A stretch of DNA of 64,000 bases from contig NZ_AEUY02000005.1 of NCBI RefSeq assembly GCF_000188035.1, positions 1,736,001 through 1,800,000 on the forward strand, read 5' to 3'. Positions 27,928-36,992 of this stretch are shown here, in pieces. Position 1 is the first letter of the stretch. Every line of letters starts with the position of its first letter. The notes beneath the pieces are model-generated. The model did not search any database. It was not told the origin of the DNA and worked only from the letters and a program-made list of their open reading frames with translations. This stretch comes from Streptococcus pseudoporcinus LQ 940-04. GTDB taxonomy: Bacteria; Bacillota; Bacilli; Lactobacillales; Streptococcaceae. The translations under genes and the position numbers were made by a program.

Positions 27928-30192
27928 CTAATTTGAATGCCAGATTTCTTGATTATATTGCTCAATCGTTCTATCTGAAGAGAAGAAACCTGCTTTAGCA
28001 ATATTATTTACAACTTTAGTCATCCACAATTCCTGATTCTCGTAATCAGCTAACATTTTTTCTTTTACATCAATGTATTCTGCCAAATCAATCAGGGTCA
28101 TGAACCAGTCTTTATTGATAAGTTCTTTGTAAAGACGTTCAAGTCTAGACTCATTTCCTAGTTCAAGCAATTTTGGACTAATAATAAAGTTAACGGCATC
28201 CTTGATTTCTGGGTGACTATCATAATAGTGTTTTGAAACATAGCCACCGTCAGCATACAAGTTAATAATTGTATCTGAATCTTTACCAAAAGTATAGATA
28301 TTATCCATTCCTGCTAATTCTGCAATTTCAACATTAGCTCCATCCATCGTTCCTAAGGTTAAAGCACCGTTAAGCATAAATTTCATATTACCGGTTCCAG
28401 ATGCTTCTTTTGAGGCTAAAGAAATCTGCTCAGAAATATCACTTGCTGGAATTAAATGTTCTGCTACTGTCACATTGTAATTTTCAACCAGGTGAACATT
28501 AAGATAAGGACTAACCTCTGGATCATTATTAATTAATTCTGATAGGCAAAGAATTAAGTGGATGATATCTTGGGCAATGATATAGGCAGGTGCTGCTTTA
28601 CCACCAAAGATAACCGTAATCTTACGTTTTGGAAGATTGCCTTTTTTAATGTCTAGGTATTTGTGAATAACATAAAGGGCATTCATTTGTTGACGTTTAT
28701 ATTCATGGAAACGTTTGATTTGTGTATCAATAATTGAATTTTCATCCAACTCAATCCCTTTATTATCTTTCAGGTAACGTTTCAAGGATAGTTTGTTCTG
28801 ATGTTTGATTTCTGCCAATTTGGCATGAACTGTTTTGTCATCAGCGAAGGCTAACAATTTCTCCAATTTTGAACTATCTGTAAGATAATCATCACCGATA
28901 AGTTCTTTAATATAATCAGCTAAGTCTTGATTAGCAAATTCTAACCAACGACGGAATGTTATCCCATTAGTCTTATTATTAAATTTTTCAGGATAAAGGT
29001 CATAGAACGCTTTTAATTCACTGGTCTTCAAGATTTCGGTATGAAGGGCTGCTACTCCGTTGACACTCGTTGCAAAATGAATATCCATGTGTGCCATATG
29101 AACACGACCAGATTCATCAATGATCTGAACAGATTTATCAGCGACTTGTTTCGCAATCAAATCATGTAATTTTTCAATAATAACAACTAAATGAGGAACA
29201 ACTTCATTCAAATAGTCTAACGGCCATTTTTCAAGAGCTTCTGCTAAGATAGTATGATTTGTATACCCAACCATTTTCTTAACAATTGACACTGCCTCGG
29301 CAAAATCAAAACCATGCTTTTCAGTTAATAAACGAATCAATTCTGGAATAACCATTGACGGGTGAGTATCATTGATTTGAACGTAAGCGTAGTCTGCCAA
29401 ATCATGTAAGTTTGAACCACGTTCAATTGCTTCATCAATTAGGAGTTGGGCCGCATTTGACACCATGAAATATTGTTGGTAAATACGAAGTAACTCGCCA
29501 TTGCGGTCAGAATCATCTGGATACAAGAATAGCGTTAAATTCTTTTCAATCTCAGTTTTATCAAATGAAATGCCGTCTTTAATTAAGCCGTAGTCAACGC
29601 CTTCAATGTCAAACAAGTTTAAATAATTTTTTGTTTCACATTGGTAACCCAGAACATCAATGCGATCTAAACGAGATTTCAGTGTGAAATTTTTGAACGG
29701 AATATCGTAGGAAATATTTGTTGGAACCAACCATGATTGGTCTTCAATCCAATAGTTAGGTTCTGCTTCCTGTTCATTATGTTTAAAAACTTGCTTAAAG
29801 AGTCCACAGTGATAATTGAGACCAACCCCTTCACCATTGATTCCTAAACTTGAGATAGAATCAATGAAACATGAGGCTAAACGTCCCAAACCACCATTCC
29901 CTAAAGATGGTTCTAATTCCACGTCTTCTACTTCAGCCATGGATTTGCCAGCCTTAGCTAATTCTTCCTTGATTTCTTTATAAATACCCAAGTTAATGAG
30001 GTTGTTTGATAATAATTTACCAATAAGAAATTCTGCCGAGATATAATAAACCTTACGCTTTGCAGTATTCTTAGCTTTATGAGCAGCGGCCTCTTTGACA
30101 TAATGGAGTAGTGACAGATAAATGTCTTCATTTTTTGCTTGGGATAATGGTTTTCCAAGACGATTCTCAGTGTAAGTTGTGAAAGTTGACAT
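27928..30192 (-). CDS. malP: Maltodextrin/glycogen phosphorylase
   Basis: Phosphorolyses alpha-1,4-glucans to glucose-1-phosphate, with pyridoxal phosphate as cofactor. The 754-aa protein has the N-terminal [13 protein letters not shown], the PLP lysine in [12 protein letters not shown], and [11 protein letters not shown]. Size is that of the short bacterial MalP type without the regulatory N-terminal extension. AAGAGG is 5 nt before the ATG. It starts 21 nt after malQ, so malQ-malP is one operon under the MalR operator. It may be named glgP in some annotations. Confidence 0.95.
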   Translation of the reverse strand: MSTFTTYTENRLGKPLSQAKNEDIYLSLLHYVKEAAAHKAKNTAKRKVYYISAEFLIGKLLSNNLINLGIYKEIKEELAKAGKSMAEVEDVELEPSLGNGGLGRLASCFIDSISSLGINGEGVGLNYHCGLFKQVFKHNEQEAEPNYWIEDQSWLVPTNISYDIPFKNFTLKSRLDRIDVLGYQCETKNYLNLFDIEGVDYGLIKDGISFDKTEIEKNLTLFLYPDDSDRNGELLRIYQQYFMVSNAAQLLIDEAIERGSNLHDLADYAYVQINDTHPSMVIPELIRLLTEKHGFDFAEAVSIVKKMVGYTNHTILAEALEKWPLDYLNEVVPHLVVIIEKLHDLIAKQVADKSVQIIDESGRVHMAHMDIHFATSVNGVAALHTEILKTSELKAFYDLYPEKFNNKTNGITFRRWLEFANQDLADYIKELIGDDYLTDSSKLEKLLAFADDKTVHAKLAEIKHQNKLSLKRYLKDNKGIELDENSIIDTQIKRFHEYKRQQMNALYVIHKYLDIKKGNLPKRKITVIFGGKAAPAYIIAQDIIHLILCLSELINNDPEVSPYLNVHLVENYNVTVAEHLIPASDISEQISLASKEASGTGNMKFMLNGALTLGTMDGANVEIAELAGMDNIYTFGKDSDTIINLYADGGYVSKHYYDSHPEIKDAVNFIISPKLLELGNESRLERLYKELINKDWFMTLIDLAEYIDVKEKMLADYENQELWMTKVVNNIAKAGFFSSDRTIEQYNQEIWHSN

Positions 30193-30213
30193 TTTTACCT
30201 CTTTTCAAAAATT

Positions 30214-31713
30214 TTAGTGTGTATTCGCTCGACCATAACGTTCTGTTAGTTGGGTTAAGTAAGTTTTATGGTCATCAGTTAAGTCATCTGCCAGCATGCG
30301 CCACTGCCAATTGCCACCGACAGTATTTGGCATATTCATTCTGCTCTCAGCAGGCTTATCTAATAAATCTTGCATACAAAGGATGGCGTAATCACAGACT
30401 GATGCAAAGATGGTACGTAACATAGCCTTAGTAATAGGTTCCTGATCAGATTTAGCAAGATAAGCATTGACAAATCGTGCTTGCTTAACAGTCAAGTTTT
30501 CATACCAGCCATTGATAACTTCATTATCATGAGTTCCAGTATAGGCAATATTGTTCCTATCGTAATGATGGGGTAAGTCAAAACTTTGACTTGTTTCATC
30601 ATAAAGACCAAATTCTAGTATTTTCATGCCAGGGAAGCCGGTAGCTGCTAATAGTTTCTCTGCTCGAGCATCAATGTAGCCCAAGTTCTCAGCAATAATT
30701 GGAAGTTCCCCTAGCGCATTTTTCACGGCTTCAAATAGTTCAAAGCCTGGTGCTGAAGCCCAGTGGCCATTTTTAGCAGTCTTATCTCCGCCAGGAATTT
30801 CCCAAAAGTCAGAGAAGCCTTTAAAATGATCAATACGAACAAGATCATACATTCGGCAACTTTCTTGAATACGGAAAATCCACCAAGCAAAATCTGTTTT
30901 GAGATGATTATTCCAATCATATATGGGATTGCCCCAAAGCTGGCCATCTTCACTAAAGCCATCTGCTGGAACTCCTGCTATATAGAGTGGTTTTTTGTCT
31001 TGGTCCACCTTAAATAATTCAGGCATTGTCCAAACTTCAACACTATCAGCGGATATATAAATAGGCATATCACCAATAATTTGGATCCCCTTTTGATTAG
31101 CATATTCTTTCAATGCAAACCATTGCTTGAAAAAGAAATATTGACAAACTTTATGGTAATTGATAAGGTCCGCTAACTTCTCTTGATAAGAAGCCAACAC
31201 TTTCTGATCACGTTTGACAATAGCCACATCAGGCCAGTCTTGTAGAGCTTTATTGCTAAAATGTTCTTTAATGGCCATAAAATCTGAATAGTCTGCTAGC
31301 CAACTTGCACTTTGTACAAAAGTTTCTAACTCTTTTTTCCCATCGGCTGACGCTAAAAAATTGGCAACGGCTTTTTCTAAAATAGGACGCCTTGCTGAGA
31401 AAATGGTAGCGTAATCAACGGACTCAGGATCAGATCCAAAGAAAACGCCTGTAAAATCTGATTCTTTCAAATAACCTGCTTCAACTAAGAGATCAAAATC
31501 AATAAAATGGGTATTACCAGCAACAGCTGAAAACGACTGGTAAGGAGAATCTCCAAAACTGGTTGTTGTTAAGGGCAAAATTTGCCAGTACCTTTGCTTG
31601 GTCTCTTTTAAAAAATCAACGAAATCATAAGCAGATTTACCAAATGTACCAATTCCAAATTGACCTGGTAAGGAGCTGATATGCATGAGGACTCCACTTG
31701 CACGTTTATTCAT
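30214..31713 (-). CDS. malQ: 4-alpha-glucanotransferase (amylomaltase)
   Basis: Disproportionates maltodextrins so that MalP can use them (GH77). The protein is 499 aa from ATG 31713; GAGAGG is 7 nt upstream, whereas the longer frame to 31797 would run back across the promoter. It shows RASGVLMHISSLPGQFGIG at the start, the nucleophile region VRIDHFKGFSDFWEIP, AENLGYID for the acid/base glutamate, and TGTHDNEVINGW. The promoter and MalR-type operator sit at 31747-31775. Confidence 0.95.
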   Translation of the reverse strand: MNKRASGVLMHISSLPGQFGIGTFGKSAYDFVDFLKETKQRYWQILPLTTTSFGDSPYQSFSAVAGNTHFIDFDLLVEAGYLKESDFTGVFFGSDPESVDYATIFSARRPILEKAVANFLASADGKKELETFVQSASWLADYSDFMAIKEHFSNKALQDWPDVAIVKRDQKVLASYQEKLADLINYHKVCQYFFFKQWFALKEYANQKGIQIIGDMPIYISADSVEVWTMPELFKVDQDKKPLYIAGVPADGFSEDGQLWGNPIYDWNNHLKTDFAWWIFRIQESCRMYDLVRIDHFKGFSDFWEIPGGDKTAKNGHWASAPGFELFEAVKNALGELPIIAENLGYIDARAEKLLAATGFPGMKILEFGLYDETSQSFDLPHHYDRNNIAYTGTHDNEVINGWYENLTVKQARFVNAYLAKSDQEPITKAMLRTIFASVCDYAILCMQDLLDKPAESRMNMPNTVGGNWQWRMLADDLTDDHKTYLTQLTERYGRANTH

Positions 31714-31746
31714 TCTAATACCTCTCATAATAGTGACTATGATGAG

Positions 31747-31775
31747 ATTATAACGCAAGCGTTTGCGTAAGTCAA
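31747..31775 (-). promoter_or_regulatory. malQP promoter with MalR-type operator
   Basis: Minus-strand TTGACT (31770-31775), a 17-bp spacer and TATAAT (31747-31752). The spacer is filled by the palindrome ACGCAAACGCTTGCGT (31753-31768 on the plus strand), matching the MalR operator type known from pneumococcus. A bound LacI-family repressor would cover both hexamers. The -35 lies just past the malR stop codon. Confidence 0.85.
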
Positions 31776-31793
31776 TAAAAAAACAATATTTTT

Positions 31794-32831
31794 TCAAATA
31801 CTGCTTTTCTTACTGTTTTTTAAATTACGAACACTCTCTCTAATCTTGAGTGTAAAGGGCACAAAAATTTTTTGACTAAGTGACTGTTCTTTTGAACTGA
31901 TAATATCCATCAACTGCTTAAAACTTGTGATTCCCAAATTCTCAACATTAATATCAAATGTTGTTAAGTAAGGATGAACCAACTTACAATAAGTTGAATT
32001 GTTAAAGGTAATGATGGAAATATCATCTGGAACTTTCAGGCCATGGTATGAAAGTAATTGGATCATTCGGACACTTAAAACATCACCTATGACAATCAAA
32101 GCAGTTGCTCCAAAATCAAAAATAGTTTCGGTGAGTTCTTCGACACTTATTGGATCACTACGGTCAAAAAGCAACATTGGTTTTGATTCCAAATGTAATT
32201 TCATACAGCCCTTAAGGTACCCAATATAGCGCTCAGATGCGACTTCTGATTGGAGATCATCTGTGATAAATAAAATGCGTTTATGACCGTTATTATGTAA
32301 ATAATTAATTGCTGTTTTGGCCATTAACTGATTATCATTATCTATATAAGTGATATTATTTTCATCACCTTCAGGTGCTCCGACAATTACAAAGGGGATT
32401 TTATTAGCCATTAAATAGTGGCGAACAGGATCATTTAACTCAGAATATAAGATAATAAAACCATCAACCCTCTTTTGAAGGTGCATCAATTTAACTTGTT
32501 CTTCAAGGGCTTCGACTGAATTACCAGTTGCGATAGAAATGGTAAAGTGATATTTCTTTGCTTCATTAGTAATCGTTGATAGTATTTGCATGAAAAAAGG
32601 CTCTGACAACCGATCAGTAAAGGTTATTGGGGGAAAGACCAAACCAATGTTATGCGTTAAGCCACTGGCTAATATTTGCGCCGCAAGGTTTGGAACATAA
32701 CCCAATTCTTGCATCGCTTTTCGAACTTTCTCCTTTGTTTTCTCAGAGATAGATTTATTATCTTTTAAAACCCGACTCACAGTTGATGGGTTTACTCCTG
32801 CCTTGTGTGCAACATCTTTTATTGTTACCAT
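31794..32831 (-). CDS. malR: Maltose operon transcriptional repressor MalR (LacI family)
   Basis: A 345-aa LacI-type regulator. The helix-turn-helix is at residues 3-22 (TIKDVAHKAGVNPSTVSRVL) with the hinge helix LAAQILASG, then a periplasmic-binding-like effector domain. It sits between malQ-malP, downstream on the same strand, and the divergent malX-malC-malD. Matching operators overlap both mal promoters, which supports MalR control of both. The gene has its own promoter with a 5' leader that contains a separate palindrome. Confidence 0.93.
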   Translation of the reverse strand: MVTIKDVAHKAGVNPSTVSRVLKDNKSISEKTKEKVRKAMQELGYVPNLAAQILASGLTHNIGLVFPPITFTDRLSEPFFMQILSTITNEAKKYHFTISIATGNSVEALEEQVKLMHLQKRVDGFIILYSELNDPVRHYLMANKIPFVIVGAPEGDENNITYIDNDNQLMAKTAINYLHNNGHKRILFITDDLQSEVASERYIGYLKGCMKLHLESKPMLLFDRSDPISVEELTETIFDFGATALIVIGDVLSVRMIQLLSYHGLKVPDDISIITFNNSTYCKLVHPYLTTFDINVENLGITSFKQLMDIISSKEQSLSQKIFVPFTLKIRESVRNLKNSKKSSI

Positions 32832-32848
32832 TCATACCTCTCATATAT

Positions 32849-32864
32849 AAGAACACTTGTTCTT
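32849..32864. promoter_or_regulatory. Palindrome in the malR 5' leader
   Basis: AAGAACACTTGTTCTT is a 7-bp inverted repeat around CT. It lies 18 bp before the malR ATG, between the malR -10 and the ribosome site. It differs from the MalR operators at malQ and malX, so another regulator or a small RNA hairpin is possible. Confidence 0.4.
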
Positions 32865-32882
32865 ATTCTACTGTGTTTTTTT

Positions 32883-32910
32883 CCATTATACAATTATCCT
32901 TAGAAAAATC
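32883..32910 (-). promoter_or_regulatory. malR promoter
   Basis: Minus-strand TTGATT, a 16-bp spacer and TATAAT, about 50 bp upstream of the malR start. Hexamer coordinates are approximate to a few bases. No MalR operator overlaps it. Confidence 0.55.
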
Positions 32911-32978
32911 AAATCCTCCCTAAAAGTTTTAACAAATCTATTTTTTTGATATTTTTTTGAAAAAAATCAAAAAAACTA

Positions 32979-33007
32979 TTGACAGAAACTGCAAACGGTT
33001 GCATAAT
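32979..33007 (+). promoter_or_regulatory. malXCD promoter with MalR/CcpA-type operator
   Basis: TTGACA (32979-32984), a 17-bp spacer and CATAAT (33002-33007). The palindrome TGCAAACGGTTGCA (32990-33003) occupies the spacer and enters the -10. It resembles the MalR operator and also differs from a CcpA cre consensus at two positions, so either protein could act here. Confidence 0.85.
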
Positions 33008-33041
33008 AGACTTATAAAATATTTCTTAGGAGGAAATGGCT

Positions 33042-34292
33042 ATGAAATCATGGCAAAAAATTATCGTCAGCGGAGCAAGCTTAACACTTGCAAGTACTCT
33101 TTTGGTAGGTTGCTCGTCAGGTTCAAACGATAAGAAAGAATCTGCTTCATCAGACTCAAAAACAATCAAATTATGGATTCCAACTGGATCTAAGAAATCT
33201 TATGCTGATACTGTTGCTAAATTTGAAAAAGATTCTGGCTATAAAGTAAAAGTTGTCGAATCTGAAGATCCAAAAGCACAAGAAAAAATTAAAAAAGATG
33301 CCAGTACTGCTGCTGATGTATTCTCCCTTCCTCATGATCAATTAGGACAACTTGTTGAATCTGGTACTATTCAAGAAGTTCCTGCCAAATATACAAAAGA
33401 TATTACTAAAAATGACACAGAACAAGCCATTGCTGGTGCTCAATATAAAGGCAAAACTTACGGTTTCCCATTTGGGATTGAATCACAAGTCCTTTTCTAC
33501 AATAAAGAAAAATTAAGTGCTGAAGATGTTAAATCATATGAATCAATCACGTCAAAAGCTACTTTTGGTGGAAACTTTAAACAAGCTAATTCCTATGCTA
33601 CTGGTCCTTTATTTATGTCCGTAGGCGACACCTTATTTGGTCAAAACGGTGAAGATGTTAAAGGAACAAACTGGGGTAATGATAAAGGTGTTGCTGTTCT
33701 TAAATGGATTGCTGACCAAAAAAATAATAAAGGATTTGTTAGCTTAGATGCTAATAATACCATGTCTAAGTTTGGTGATGGCTCAGTTGCTTCATTTGAA
33801 TCAGGGCCATGGGACTATGCAGCTGCTCAAGGAGCTATCGGTAAAGACAAGCTCGCTGTTGCTGCCTATCCTAAAGTAACCATTGGTGGTCAAGAAGTTC
33901 AACAAAAAGCCTTCCTTGGTGTTAAACTTTATGCAGTTAACCAAGCCCCAGCTAAAGGTGATACAAAACGTATCGCAGCAAGCTACAAACTTGCTTCATA
34001 CCTAACTAACGCTGAAAGCCAAAAAAATCAATTTAAAACACGTAATATCGTTCCTTCAAACAAAGAAGTCCAATCTTCTCAAGAAGTCCAATCCAATGAA
34101 CTTGCAAAAACAGTTATTACAATGGGTTCATCTTCTGATTACACAGTGGTTATGCCAAAAGTTAGCCAAATGAGTACTTTCTGGACAGAAAGTGCAGCTA
34201 TCCTTAGCGATGCTTATAACGGCAAAATCAAAGAAGGTGACTTCCTCGCAAAATTACAACAATTTGATAAAGATATCGCTACAACAAAATAA
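33042..34292 (+). CDS. malX: Maltose/maltodextrin-binding lipoprotein
   Basis: Extracellular substrate-binding lipoprotein of the maltodextrin ABC importer. It is 416 aa; the signal peptide ends at the lipobox LVGC with the lipidated C24, followed by a Ser/Lys-rich linker and then the SBP_bac_8-type domain (TIKLWIPTGSKKSYADTVAK onward). AGGAGG is 8 nt before the ATG at 33042, but only 2 nt before the ATG at 33036, so 33042 is chosen. It is the first gene of malXCD, followed by a hairpin that may reduce expression of the permeases. Confidence 0.94.
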   Translation: MKSWQKIIVSGASLTLASTLLVGCSSGSNDKKESASSDSKTIKLWIPTGSKKSYADTVAKFEKDSGYKVKVVESEDPKAQEKIKKDASTAADVFSLPHDQLGQLVESGTIQEVPAKYTKDITKNDTEQAIAGAQYKGKTYGFPFGIESQVLFYNKEKLSAEDVKSYESITSKATFGGNFKQANSYATGPLFMSVGDTLFGQNGEDVKGTNWGNDKGVAVLKWIADQKNNKGFVSLDANNTMSKFGDGSVASFESGPWDYAAAQGAIGKDKLAVAAYPKVTIGGQEVQQKAFLGVKLYAVNQAPAKGDTKRIAASYKLASYLTNAESQKNQFKTRNIVPSNKEVQSSQEVQSNELAKTVITMGSSSDYTVVMPKVSQMSTFWTESAAILSDAYNGKIKEGDFLAKLQQFDKDIATTK

Positions 34293-34360
34293 TAATTGTT
34301 GAACACCACAAACAAGTTCAGGAGTTGTTAATCATCAGATTACTCGGTTGTCTTCTCCAA

Positions 34361-34420
34361 TAGGGAGTGGATCTAGGTCTCAGTACTTATAGGGATTTAG
34401 ACCACTCCTACTTGTTTTTT
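34361..34420 (+). terminator. Terminator/attenuator between malX and malC
   Basis: GAGTGGATCTA (34365-34375) pairs with TAGACCACTC (34399-34408), one bulge, followed by six T (34415-34420). It would lower read-through into malC-malD, giving more binding protein than permease, a common arrangement for ABC importers. Confidence 0.7.
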
Positions 34421-34431
34421 ATTTAAATGCT

Positions 34432-34488
34432 TAGCTGCATGCTACGTAAACTTTTAAGTGATTTAAAGGTTTACGTAACATTTAGCTA
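34432..34488. repeat. Large imperfect inverted repeat upstream of malC
   Basis: TACGTAAAC (34443-34451) and GTTTACGTA (34469-34477) are perfect arms. The stem extends inward (TTTTAA/TTTAAA) and outward (TAGCT, ATG) to about 25 bp per side with a few mismatches. It lies between the malX terminator and the malC ribosome site. It could be an operator, an RNA stability element or a processing site. There is no T run. Confidence 0.6.
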
Positions 34489-34524
34489 TGTTAGCAAAAC
34501 TATCCTATACAAAGGAGAATATTT

Positions 34525-35886
34525 ATGATACAAAAAAGCTTGGTACCAGAGGTCAGTGTGACTGACGCATTAAAAAAAGGTAGTTGGGATATTAAGCTAT
34601 CTGCATTGATTATGGGGTTTGCCAATCTTGCCAATAAACAAATCATTAAAGGTTTACTCTTTTTAATAAGTGAAATTGTTTTTCTAATTGCCTTTGTCAG
34701 CCAAATCATTCCGGCTTTTAAAGGTATTATCACCTTAGGAACTCAAACCCAGGGTATGGTTACTAAAACCATTGATGGGATTAAATTGCAAGTTGCCGTA
34801 GAGGGCGATAATTCCATGCTAATGCTTATCTTTGGGTTAGCAGCAATCATTTTCTGCTTAGTCTTTGCTTACATCTATTGGTGTAACCTCAAAAGTGCTA
34901 GAAACCTCTATCTTCTTAAAAGTCAAGGCGAGAAGATCCCTACATTCAAAGAAGATTTTCTCACATTAGCCAATGGTCGTTTTCACATGACCCTAATGGC
35001 TGTGCCATTGATTGGGATCCTTCTTTTTACCATTTTACCACTGGTTTATATGATCTGTTTGGCATTCACAAACTTTGATCATAATCACCTACCACCTAAA
35101 TCACTCTTTGACTGGGTTGGCTTTACAAATTTCGGTAACATTTTAAGTGGTCGCATGGCAGGTACTTTTTTCCCTGTCTTCTCATGGACACTGATTTGGG
35201 CTGTTTTTGCTACCGTGACTAACTTCTTCTTCGGTATTATTTTAGCCCTGTTGATTAATACCAAAGGCTTAAAATTGAAAAAAATGTGGCGGACAATTTT
35301 TGTTATTACTATCGCCGTTCCACAATTTATTTCATTATTGATTATGCGTAATTTGTTAAATGATGAAGGCCCAATAAATGCCTTACTCTATAAACTTGGG
35401 CTTATCAAACATGCCTTACCATTTTTATCTGATCCATTATGGGCAAAATTCTCAATTATTTTTGTTAACATGTGGATTGGGATCCCCTTTACCATGTTGA
35501 TCGCTACTGGTATTATTATGAACCTACCAAGCGAACAAATTGAAGCTGCTGAAATTGATGGCGCAAGCAAATTCCAAGTGTTTAAATCCATCACTTTCCC
35601 GCAGATTCTCTTAATTATGACACCAAATCTAATCCAACAATTTATTGGTAATATTAATAACTTTAATGTTATTTATCTCTTGACGGGCGGCGGACCAACA
35701 AATTCACATTATTATCAAGCTGGAACAACTGATCTTCTCGTCACATGGCTCTACAAACTGACCGTTACCGCTGCTGACTACAATCTAGCCTCAGTTATCG
35801 GTATCTTAATCTTTGCTGTATCTGCAATTTTCAGTTTATTAGCTTATACTCGTACGGCATCATACAAGGAAGGAACTGTTAAATAA
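34525..35886 (+). CDS. malC: Maltodextrin ABC transporter permease MalC (MalF-type)
   Basis: A 453-aa inner-membrane permease subunit with an N-terminal extension, about 8 hydrophobic segments, and the cytoplasmic EAA loop EAAEIDGASKFQVFKSITFP that docks the ATPase. AAGGAG precedes the ATG. It overlaps malD by one base. No ATPase gene is in the cluster, so a shared MsmK-type ATPase encoded elsewhere is expected, as in other streptococci. Confidence 0.94.
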   Translation: MIQKSLVPEVSVTDALKKGSWDIKLSALIMGFANLANKQIIKGLLFLISEIVFLIAFVSQIIPAFKGIITLGTQTQGMVTKTIDGIKLQVAVEGDNSMLMLIFGLAAIIFCLVFAYIYWCNLKSARNLYLLKSQGEKIPTFKEDFLTLANGRFHMTLMAVPLIGILLFTILPLVYMICLAFTNFDHNHLPPKSLFDWVGFTNFGNILSGRMAGTFFPVFSWTLIWAVFATVTNFFFGIILALLINTKGLKLKKMWRTIFVITIAVPQFISLLIMRNLLNDEGPINALLYKLGLIKHALPFLSDPLWAKFSIIFVNMWIGIPFTMLIATGIIMNLPSEQIEAAEIDGASKFQVFKSITFPQILLIMTPNLIQQFIGNINNFNVIYLLTGGGPTNSHYYQAGTTDLLVTWLYKLTVTAADYNLASVIGILIFAVSAIFSLLAYTRTASYKEGTVK

Positions 35887-36722
35887 TGAAAAATAAACGT
35901 CGATTCCAACTTGGTTTAGTTTACACAACCTTAACAATACTTGCTATTGTATGGCTGTTTCCAATTGTTTGGGTTGTCCTAACAAGTTTTCGTGGCGAAG
36001 GAACAGCCTACGTTAACTACTTCCTTCCCAAAACTTTCACCTTAAACAATTACATCATGTTATTTACCAATGAGTCATTTCCTTTTGGTCGTTGGTTTGC
36101 TAATACTTTTATGGTCGCTTCAGCCACCTGTATCATTTCTACCTTCATTACAGTGGCTATGGCCTACTCCCTCAGCCGGATTAAATTCAAACATCGCAAT
36201 GGTTTCCTTAAATTAGCGCTTGTTCTTAATATGTTTCCTGGCTTTATGAGCATGATTGCCGTCTACTATATCTTGAAGGCACTAGGTTTAACACAAACCT
36301 TAACCGCACTTGTACTTGTCTATTCAGCCGGTGCAGCTTTAGGATTCTATATTGCTAAAGGATTCTTTGATACCATTCCATATTCCTTAGATGAATCAGC
36401 AATGATTGATGGGGCTACAAGGATGGATATCTTCTTTAAGATAACTTTACCCTTGTCAAAACCTATCATTGTTTACACAGCTCTTTTAGCATTCATGGGA
36501 CCTTGGATTGACTTTATCTTTGCCCAGGTTATCCTAGGTGATGCCACAAGCAAATATACCGTTGCTATTGGACTCTTCTCAATGCTACAAGTTGATACTA
36601 TTAATACTTGGTTCCGCGCTTTCGCTGCTGGCTCTGTATTAATTGCAGTACCGATCACTCTCCTCTTTATCTTCATGCAAAAATATTACGTTGAAGGTAT
36701 TACAGGCGGATCTGTTAAATAG
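35886..36722 (+). CDS. malD: Maltodextrin ABC transporter permease MalD (MalG-type)
   Basis: A 278-aa permease partner of MalC with six hydrophobic segments and the EAA loop DESAMIDGATRMDIFFKITL. The start codon overlaps the malC stop (TAATG), so the two are translationally coupled. It is the last gene of malXCD and is followed by a strong terminator at 36798-36840. Confidence 0.94.
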   Translation: MKNKRRFQLGLVYTTLTILAIVWLFPIVWVVLTSFRGEGTAYVNYFLPKTFTLNNYIMLFTNESFPFGRWFANTFMVASATCIISTFITVAMAYSLSRIKFKHRNGFLKLALVLNMFPGFMSMIAVYYILKALGLTQTLTALVLVYSAGAALGFYIAKGFFDTIPYSLDESAMIDGATRMDIFFKITLPLSKPIIVYTALLAFMGPWIDFIFAQVILGDATSKYTVAIGLFSMLQVDTINTWFRAFAAGSVLIAVPITLLFIFMQKYYVEGITGGSVK

Positions 36723-36797
36723 ATCTCAAAAGAAGTTAAGCTTAAGAGACTCTATCAGAAATAGGCAAAGCACCTTACTTTAAAGTAACTGATTAAT

Positions 36798-36840
36798 AAA
36801 AAACCTAGAAACCTGAACAAACAGGTTTTCTAGGTTTTTT
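36798..36840 (+). terminator. malXCD terminator
   Basis: An 18-bp stem with one bulge (36798-36815 with 36822-36840), GC part CCTAGAAACCTG, followed by T residues. It is 75 nt after malD. Confidence 0.88.
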
Positions 36841-36879
36841 ATATTTCTCTAAGTAAGTAACTAAAGTTCTATATACATA

Positions 36880-36904
36880 AAAAGAGAGGGACAGTTGTCC
36901 TCTC
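36880..36904 (-). terminator. dlt operon terminator
   Basis: GAGAGGGACA and TGTCCTCTC (36884-36904) form a 9-10 bp stem; on the minus strand it is followed by TTTTTATG. It lies about 90 nt after the dltD stop. A second stem GAAGCT/AGCTTC (36934-36961) with five T on the plus strand may be a backup for malD transcripts. Confidence 0.75.
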
Positions 36905-36992
36905 GAGGTTTCGTTTTTGATATAGCCATTAGAAGGAAGCTTTTACAATGATTAGCTTCTTTTTGACTTAGGCATTTGCCCATTTTAAATTA

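Noticed and set aside
31714..31797. Longer N-terminus for malQ
   Set aside because: It would be encoded across the malQP promoter and operator; GAGAGG and the family start support 31713.
36841..36992. Possible small gene between malD and dltD
   Set aside because: Only two terminator hairpins are present; no frame with start and ribosome site.
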